From NCBI GenBank assembly GCA_964432925.1, contig CAYSPM010000103.1, forward strand, positions 1-10,098: a stretch of DNA of 10,098 bases, written 5' to 3'. Under the pieces are notes generated by a model, which saw only the letters and a program-made list of their open reading frames with translations, did no database searches and was not told the DNA's origin. Made by a program: the position numbers and the translations under genes. The DNA comes from CAYNTC01 sp964432925 (GTDB taxonomy: Bacteria > Planctomycetota > Phycisphaerae > Sedimentisphaerales > Anaerobacaceae). The number at the start of each line of letters is the position of its first letter. The first letter of the stretch is position 1. Of the stretch, positions 6,079-10,098 are shown piece by piece.

Positions 6079-6120
6079 ATGTGTATTGTCCATGCACGTC
6101 CCATACAACCAAGTGTCTAA
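6079..6120 (+). CDS. Possible 13-residue leader peptide with strong Shine-Dalgarno sequence
   Basis: ATG 6079 opens 13 codons (MCIVHARPIQPSV) ending in TAA at 6118-6120. GGAGG at 6070-6074 lies 4 nt upstream and is a stronger ribosome binding site than most genes here have. The stop codon overlaps the base of a terminator-like hairpin, an arrangement similar to transcription attenuators, although the peptide has no run of one amino acid. It may be a translated mini-ORF, or chance in a purine-rich intergenic stretch. Its length alone gives no statistical support. Confidence 0.25.
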   Translation: MCIVHARPIQPSV

Positions 6121-6141
6121 ATGGCTTAGAAGCCGTTTTAT
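6119..6141 (+). terminator. Possible intrinsic terminator after tatD
   Basis: AAATGGCT (6119-6126) pairs with AGCCGTTT (6131-6138) around a TAGA loop, with one G-T pair, and TTTT runs through 6136-6139. The stem is 8 bp but only its loop-proximal four pairs are GC-rich and the T-run is short, so termination would be weak to moderate. It would separate the yraN-protease-tatD unit from the dnaG promoter. Confidence 0.45.
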
Positions 6142-6171
6142 AACACTAATAGTATGATTTTGTGCTACAAC

Positions 6172-6199
6172 TTGACTTTTTGTTAAATACATGTATATA
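6172..6199 (+). promoter_or_regulatory. Sigma-70-type promoter for dnaG-rpoD
   Basis: TTGACT (6172-6177) matches the -35 consensus at five of six positions. TATATA at 6194-6199 (16-base spacer) or 6196-6201 (18-base spacer) serves as -10 in a TATATATAT run. Transcription would start near 6207, giving a leader of about 110 nt before the dnaG ATG. Confidence 0.6.
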
Positions 6200-6206
6200 T
6201 ATGTAG

Positions 6207-6315
6207 TTGGGCTTAATTAAGCGGTAACGTTAGAGTTACAGTCCATGTCTTATCCATGCCGGGCGTGGAGAAGGAAACGTCTTTAGTCGCCGTAAGAGAC
6301 TAACTTGAGGTATAT
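6207..6315 (+). promoter_or_regulatory. Hairpin-rich 5' leader of dnaG
   Basis: Four dyads follow each other: the 12-bp palindrome GCTTAATTAAGC (6211-6222); GTAAC/GTTAC (6224-6228 with 6235-6239); CCATG/CGTGG (6254-6258 with 6264-6268, one G-T pair); and TTAGTC/GACTAA (6283-6288 with 6298-6303). The last ends 3 nt before the dnaG Shine-Dalgarno GAGG (6307-6310). I do not recognise a known riboswitch or protein-binding leader. Confidence 0.4.
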
Positions 6316-8109
6316 ATGCCGGGGATGTTCGACCAGGCGCTGGTTAATCAGGTCCAGCAGGCCAATGATATTATCGATGTTGTAAGTGAGCACGTGTCCC
6401 TGAAAAAAAAAGGCAGAGAGATGATCGGGCTGTGCCCTTTTCATGACGACCATCGTCCGAGTTTCTATGTCAATCCTTCCAAGCAGATATTTAAGTGTTT
6501 TGCCTGTGGTGCTGGCGGTGGTGTCTTTACATTTGTTCAGATGCGCGAAAATCTGACTTTTCCACAGGCTGTGCAGAGATTGGCGGAACGAGTGGGTATA
6601 AAGCTAAAACCTGCAAGAATCAAGAATGGACAAACCCGTCAGCAATCAGCGAATGTCGATCCGAACAGACTGGCAAAGGTCAATGCGTGGGGGGCTGAAT
6701 ACTTCAAGAACAATCTCTATGACGATAGAAAAGGGAAATATGCGCGTGACTATATAGCATCGAGAGAAATTACGCCTCAAAGTGCCAAGTTATGGCGTCT
6801 CGGACTGGCTATCGAATCATCCAATGATTTGATTAGAGCAGCGGCCAATAAAAATATTCCAACGAAATTACTTGAACAGGCAGGTTTGATCACTGCTCAG
6901 AACCAGGATAAATTTGTTAACCGTCTAATGTTTCCGATTACTGATGTCACAGGCAGAGTGATCGGTTTTGGCGGGCGAACACTAAGTGATCAGGGCGCTA
7001 AATATATAAATTCGCCGACGACAGCCTTGTTTGACAAGAGCAATTCACTGTATGGATTAGAGCAGGCTCGACATGAGATTGTCTCTACAGGAACTGCCGT
7101 TGTTGTTGAAGGTTATACTGATTGCATAATGGCTCATCAGTTCGGATGCAGTAATGTAGTAGCCAGCCTGGGGACAAGCTTCACAGCCGGTCACGGACGA
7201 ATCCTAAGACGGTATGCGAAGGAGGTTGTGCTGGTTTTTGACAGCGACGCAGCAGGTATTGAAGCTGCCAACAGGGCGTTGGAAGTTTGCCTGTCGCAGT
7301 GTATTGACATCAGGATGGCTTCGGTGCCTGAGGGCAAGGACCCGTGTGATTTCATTCTTGTGGCAGGCCAAGAAGGTTTCGAGCAGTTAGTAAACGAAGC
7401 TGTTGATGTACTCGAGTTCAAATGGGCACGACTAGAGGAAAAGTTCGGCGGCGAAAAGACACTTGCCGGCAGGAAATCCGCGATAGAAGAGTATCTGCAG
7501 AGTATAGCTTCAGCTCTGGCAGCAGGGAGCCTGCCGGCGATAGACAGAGGGCTGATAGTCAATAGACTTTCAGGAATCCTCGGACTCGATAGCAGAGAGA
7601 TAAATGCGGAGCTAAATAGAAGATTCAAAAGGGCAATAAAAACGGCAAGCTACAAGGCTACAGGCTCAGAAGTTGTGGAGACTGATTGGGGAGAGGGTTT
7701 GTCTGCTGCCGCTGAGCGGGAGGTGCTCGAGGTATTGGTGAGCGACCCGAGAAGTTTTGATATTGTAAGAGGAAAGGTCAATACGGAGAAATTCGAAGTA
7801 CCGATACTGAGACAGGTGGCTGCGATACTGTTTGAACTATTGGAGAATGATGTGAATATTCCAGTAGCACAGATATTAGCCAAGGCGGAGTCTATTCAAG
7901 TTAGCAATTGTATCGCTGAGTTGGCGCGAGTTGGGCAGGAAAAGGGAAATTTTCGAGCTCGGTTAACTGAGGCTCTGCGGGTCTTGCAACGATGTCAAAC
8001 ACAGAGAGAAAAAGACCAGGCTAAAGCAGCGGAGGACGAAACCATTTTTCTACAGCAAGTGCGTGACCAGGCGGATAGGGAGAACCGGCATAGCTTGGGA
8101 ATGGTGTAG
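6316..8109 (+). CDS. dnaG: DNA primase DnaG
   Basis: DnaG makes the RNA primers for lagging-strand synthesis at the replication fork, working with the replicative helicase. The 597-residue length fits the family. The N-terminal CHC2 zinc-binding domain has C40, H43, C61 and C64 (CPFHDDHRPSF and CFACGAGGG). The catalytic core includes VNRLMFPITD (201-210), VIGFGGRTL (215-223) and KYINSPTTALFDK (229-241). The Toprim domain has E265 in VVVEGYTD and D309/D311 in VFDSDAAG, the acidic metal ligands, followed by EGKDPCDFI. Residues from about 430 on are less conserved and would form the helicase-interaction domain. ATG 6316 is preceded by GAGG 5 nt upstream. The gene ends with tandem stops TAG-TGA. 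It has its own promoter and leader, and rpoD follows after 127 bases, as in many bacterial macromolecular-synthesis operons. Confidence 0.97.
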   Translation: MPGMFDQALVNQVQQANDIIDVVSEHVSLKKKGREMIGLCPFHDDHRPSFYVNPSKQIFKCFACGAGGGVFTFVQMRENLTFPQAVQRLAERVGIKLKPARIKNGQTRQQSANVDPNRLAKVNAWGAEYFKNNLYDDRKGKYARDYIASREITPQSAKLWRLGLAIESSNDLIRAAANKNIPTKLLEQAGLITAQNQDKFVNRLMFPITDVTGRVIGFGGRTLSDQGAKYINSPTTALFDKSNSLYGLEQARHEIVSTGTAVVVEGYTDCIMAHQFGCSNVVASLGTSFTAGHGRILRRYAKEVVLVFDSDAAGIEAANRALEVCLSQCIDIRMASVPEGKDPCDFILVAGQEGFEQLVNEAVDVLEFKWARLEEKFGGEKTLAGRKSAIEEYLQSIASALAAGSLPAIDRGLIVNRLSGILGLDSREINAELNRRFKRAIKTASYKATGSEVVETDWGEGLSAAAEREVLEVLVSDPRSFDIVRGKVNTEKFEVPILRQVAAILFELLENDVNIPVAQILAKAESIQVSNCIAELARVGQEKGNFRARLTEALRVLQRCQTQREKDQAKAAEDETIFLQQVRDQADRENRHSLGMV

Positions 8110-8136
8110 TGAACAATTTTTTACTTATAGACGTAG

Positions 8137-8193
8137 AACGCAATATATCGGGAAAGCATAGCATGGTAGACCATGGATTGTTTTCGCTGCGTT
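8137..8193 (+). promoter_or_regulatory. Dyad-symmetric element between dnaG and rpoD
   Basis: AACGCA (8137-8142) is the inverted copy of TGCGTT (8188-8193). Inside it, CATGG (8162-8166) pairs with CCATG (8171-8175) around a TAGA loop. It could be an RNA processing or partial termination structure that sets the dnaG:rpoD ratio, or an operator for an rpoD promoter. No clear -35/-10 pair was found in this 127-base gap, so which of these applies is open. Confidence 0.35.
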
Positions 8194-8236
8194 AAATTAA
8201 AGCTGATTTTCTAAATTACATATAGAGGTACCGACT

Positions 8237-10015
8237 GTGGCGAAAAGACGCACGAAAGTGAACAAGGCAGATTCGTCGCAACATGTTCAGGCGGAAAACA
8301 CACCCGCTAAGAGAGTGACCAGCGAAGACGCTGAAAAGCAGATAAGGACGCTAATCGATAAGGGAGAGAAGAGAGGATTTCTCACCTATGAGGAAATGAA
8401 TAAAGAACTGCCCGATGAGGCTGTAAGTCTAAGTCGTTTGGAGGGTTTGTTGGCGACATTGGACGAGATGGGGATTAGCTTGATCGACGAGGTAGAGGTC
8501 GAATCACATATAGACAAGGGGGACGAGTTCAAGGAGGGTGAGGAGGACTCTTTGCAAGAGGATGAAGATTCAACTGTGGAACAGATCGAGGAAGATAAAC
8601 GTCTCGAACGGGCACTGGTCGAAGCTGAAATTTCTCGTCGTATAGACGACCCAATAAGGATGTATCTAACCCAGATGGGTCAGATACCGCTGTTGACTAG
8701 AAAGGCCGAGATTGATCTGGCGCGAAAGATCGAAATAACCAGAATGGCGTTTAGGCGTAAGATGCTCCAGTTTGATTACTGCGCGAATAATTCGCTTGAA
8801 TTACTTCGGCAGGTCTACGAAGGCTCGATGTCTTTCGACAGGACAATCAAAACAGGGACGGCCCAGAACCTTGGCAAGAGCGTGATAAAAAAGCGGCTGC
8901 GCGAGAATATCAAAACGGTTGATAAGCTTCTAAAAATGAATCATAGCCTATTCAAGAATTGGAGTCAGGCAACGAGTAAGAGTACACAAAAACCATTTCT
9001 AAAACGAATACGCAGAAACAGGCGGAAGATTGCAACCTTGCTCGAAGAGCTTAGCCTGCGAACCAGCAGAATTCAACCGATGAAGAATAAGCTGCACGGC
9101 ATTTACCAAAAAATGCGACAGTTGGAACTAATCATTGAGGCAGGCGTCAATGACCAGATGACCGTTGATGATATCGAGACGGTGAGGCAAGAATTATCTG
9201 GTCTTAATGAATTAGTTTTAGAGACCCCTACACAACTTGAGAAAAAGTTGCGTGCAGTTAACAGAGTCTTTACTCAGTATGAGAATGCTAAGCGTACATT
9301 ATCGAGCGCAAACCTCAGACTGGTGGTTTCTATAGCCAAGAAGTATCGCAATCGGGGGTTGAGCTTTCTGGACTTAATTCAAGAAGGTAATACCGGCCTA
9401 ATGAGAGCTGTGGACAAATATGAGTACCGCAGGGGCTATAAGTTCAGCACTTATGCCACATGGTGGATTCGTCAGGCAATTACGCGTGCGATTGCGGATC
9501 ACGCAAGGACGATCCGTATTCCTGTTCACATGATAGAGACGATGAGTCGACTTCGAGCGGCCAGTAAGCTTTTACATCAGGAACTGGGGCGAGAACCAAC
9601 TATTGAAGAGATAGCAAACGAAGCCGATATGAGTGTGGAGGAGACCCGAAGGGTGCTTAACATTTCAAAGCATCCTATCAGCCTTGATAGGCCGATAGGT
9701 GAGAGCGACGATAGTTACTTTGGAGATTTTATTGAGGATGATGCTGTCGATTCTCCTGTTGCTTCAGCTACGCAGGAAATGCTTAAAGAGAGAATCGATA
9801 TAGTCTTGAAAACGCTTTCGTATCGTGAACGTGAGATTATTAAGCTGCGATATGGCATTGGCGATGGTTACACGTACACGCTCGAAGAGGTTGGCAGGAT
9901 TTTCAAGGTCACTCGTGAGCGAGTCAGGCAGGTCGAGGCAAAAGCTATTAGAAAATTACAGCATCCGGTGCGTGCTCGCAAACTCGAGGGATTTCTGGAC
10001 CACAGGGCGGTGTGA
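8237..10015 (+). CDS. rpoD: RNA polymerase primary sigma factor (RpoD / SigA)
   Basis: RpoD directs RNA polymerase to housekeeping promoters. All regions of a group 1 sigma factor are present in 592 residues. Region 1.1 is about 30-86, followed by an acidic stretch (about 95-122). Region 1.2 is DDPIRMYLTQMGQIPLLTRK (137-156). A non-conserved helical insertion rich in Lys and Arg spans about 170-350. Region 2 has NLRLVVSIAKKYRNRGLSFL (359-378), DLIQEGNTGLMRAVDKYEY (379-397) and the -10-recognising FSTYATWWIRQAI (403-415). Region 3 starts with RIPVHMIE (427-434). Region 4 has LSYREREIIKLRYG (527-540) and the helix-turn-helix TLEEVGRIFKVTRERVRQVE (548-567). The GTG 8237 start has GAGG (8225-8228) 8 nt upstream. 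Keeping region 1.1 argues for the primary rather than an alternative sigma factor. The TTGACA/TATAAT-like promoters seen here fit its specificity. Confidence 0.97.
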   Translation: MAKRRTKVNKADSSQHVQAENTPAKRVTSEDAEKQIRTLIDKGEKRGFLTYEEMNKELPDEAVSLSRLEGLLATLDEMGISLIDEVEVESHIDKGDEFKEGEEDSLQEDEDSTVEQIEEDKRLERALVEAEISRRIDDPIRMYLTQMGQIPLLTRKAEIDLARKIEITRMAFRRKMLQFDYCANNSLELLRQVYEGSMSFDRTIKTGTAQNLGKSVIKKRLRENIKTVDKLLKMNHSLFKNWSQATSKSTQKPFLKRIRRNRRKIATLLEELSLRTSRIQPMKNKLHGIYQKMRQLELIIEAGVNDQMTVDDIETVRQELSGLNELVLETPTQLEKKLRAVNRVFTQYENAKRTLSSANLRLVVSIAKKYRNRGLSFLDLIQEGNTGLMRAVDKYEYRRGYKFSTYATWWIRQAITRAIADHARTIRIPVHMIETMSRLRAASKLLHQELGREPTIEEIANEADMSVEETRRVLNISKHPISLDRPIGESDDSYFGDFIEDDAVDSPVASATQEMLKERIDIVLKTLSYREREIIKLRYGIGDGYTYTLEEVGRIFKVTRERVRQVEAKAIRKLQHPVRARKLEGFLDHRAV

Positions 10016-10098
10016 AAATCCGTATTTATCAGCGAGACAAGGGTCGTTCTTTTATTTGTACGTACACACTCCTACAGAATCCTTGTTTTACAATTCTG

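Larger units (their letters stand above)
6017..6315 (+). other. Intergenic region between tatD and dnaG, rich in regulatory-looking signals
   Basis: These 299 bases hold no sizeable gene. In order they contain a purine-rich stretch with GGGAGGA (6069-6075), a 13-codon ORF (6079-6120), a hairpin followed by T residues (6119-6141), a sigma-70-type promoter (6172-6199) and a hairpin-rich leader up to the dnaG Shine-Dalgarno sequence. No tRNA or known riboswitch class was recognised. Confidence 0.7.

Noticed and set aside
10057..10066. Perfect 10-bp palindrome TGTACGTACA after rpoD
   Set aside because: Short, with no loop, T-run or neighbouring promoter boxes. The remaining 83 bases of the window show no gene, and this is likely chance.
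10037..10086. ACAAGG/CCTTGT inverted pair after rpoD as a terminator
   Set aside because: The 38-base loop and 6-bp stem are too weak for an intrinsic terminator.

Overview
The window looks like ordinary chromosomal DNA from a planctomycete, most likely of the Phycisphaerae/Sedimentisphaerales type. The best lineage marker is the gene at 1798-2988. It joins a zinc ribbon, DUF4190-like membrane helices and a pseudopilin-like domain ending in a motif close to 'GQNVLFLDGHV', a combination I know mainly from that group. The housekeeping proteins fit a bacterium but do not fix the phylum. The lineage call is an inference from memory of family signatures.

All nine confident genes lie on the + strand. 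Region 1 (1-3546) is a modified rpsP-trmD-rplS ribosome/tRNA-modification locus. It encodes ribosomal protein bS16 with a C-terminal Ala/Glu/Lys extension of about 230 residues, then TrmD (tRNA m1G37 methyltransferase) starting on the rpsP stop codon, then the zinc-ribbon membrane protein, then ribosomal protein bL19. rimM, usually between rpsP and trmD, is absent. rplS has its own near-consensus sigma-70-type promoter with an inverted repeat around the -35 box, so it is probably uncoupled from trmD.

Region 2 (3547-6016) is a tight run of yraN (nuclease-like UPF0102 family), a secreted two-lobed aspartyl protease with a C-terminal PDZ domain, and tatD (metal-dependent deoxyribonuclease/hydrolase). 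An AT-rich interrupted inverted repeat fills the gap between rplS and yraN.

Region 3 (6017-10098) is the dnaG-rpoD pair (primase and primary sigma factor), the core of the macromolecular-synthesis operon without rpsU. The 299-base gap ahead of dnaG holds a 13-codon mini-ORF with a strong Shine-Dalgarno sequence, a terminator-like hairpin directly after its stop codon, a sigma-70-type promoter, and a leader of about 110 nt with four successive potential hairpins ending at the dnaG ribosome binding site. A smaller dyad precedes rpoD.

Together the genes serve translation (bS16, TrmD, bL19), DNA handling (YraN, TatD, DnaG) and global transcription (RpoD), with two envelope-associated proteins between them. 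I see no mobile element, CRISPR array, tRNA or rRNA gene, and no convincing new multi-gene system. The most unusual items are the bS16 extension, the rebuilt rpsP-trmD-rplS locus, and the leader regions before rplS, dnaG and rpoD.
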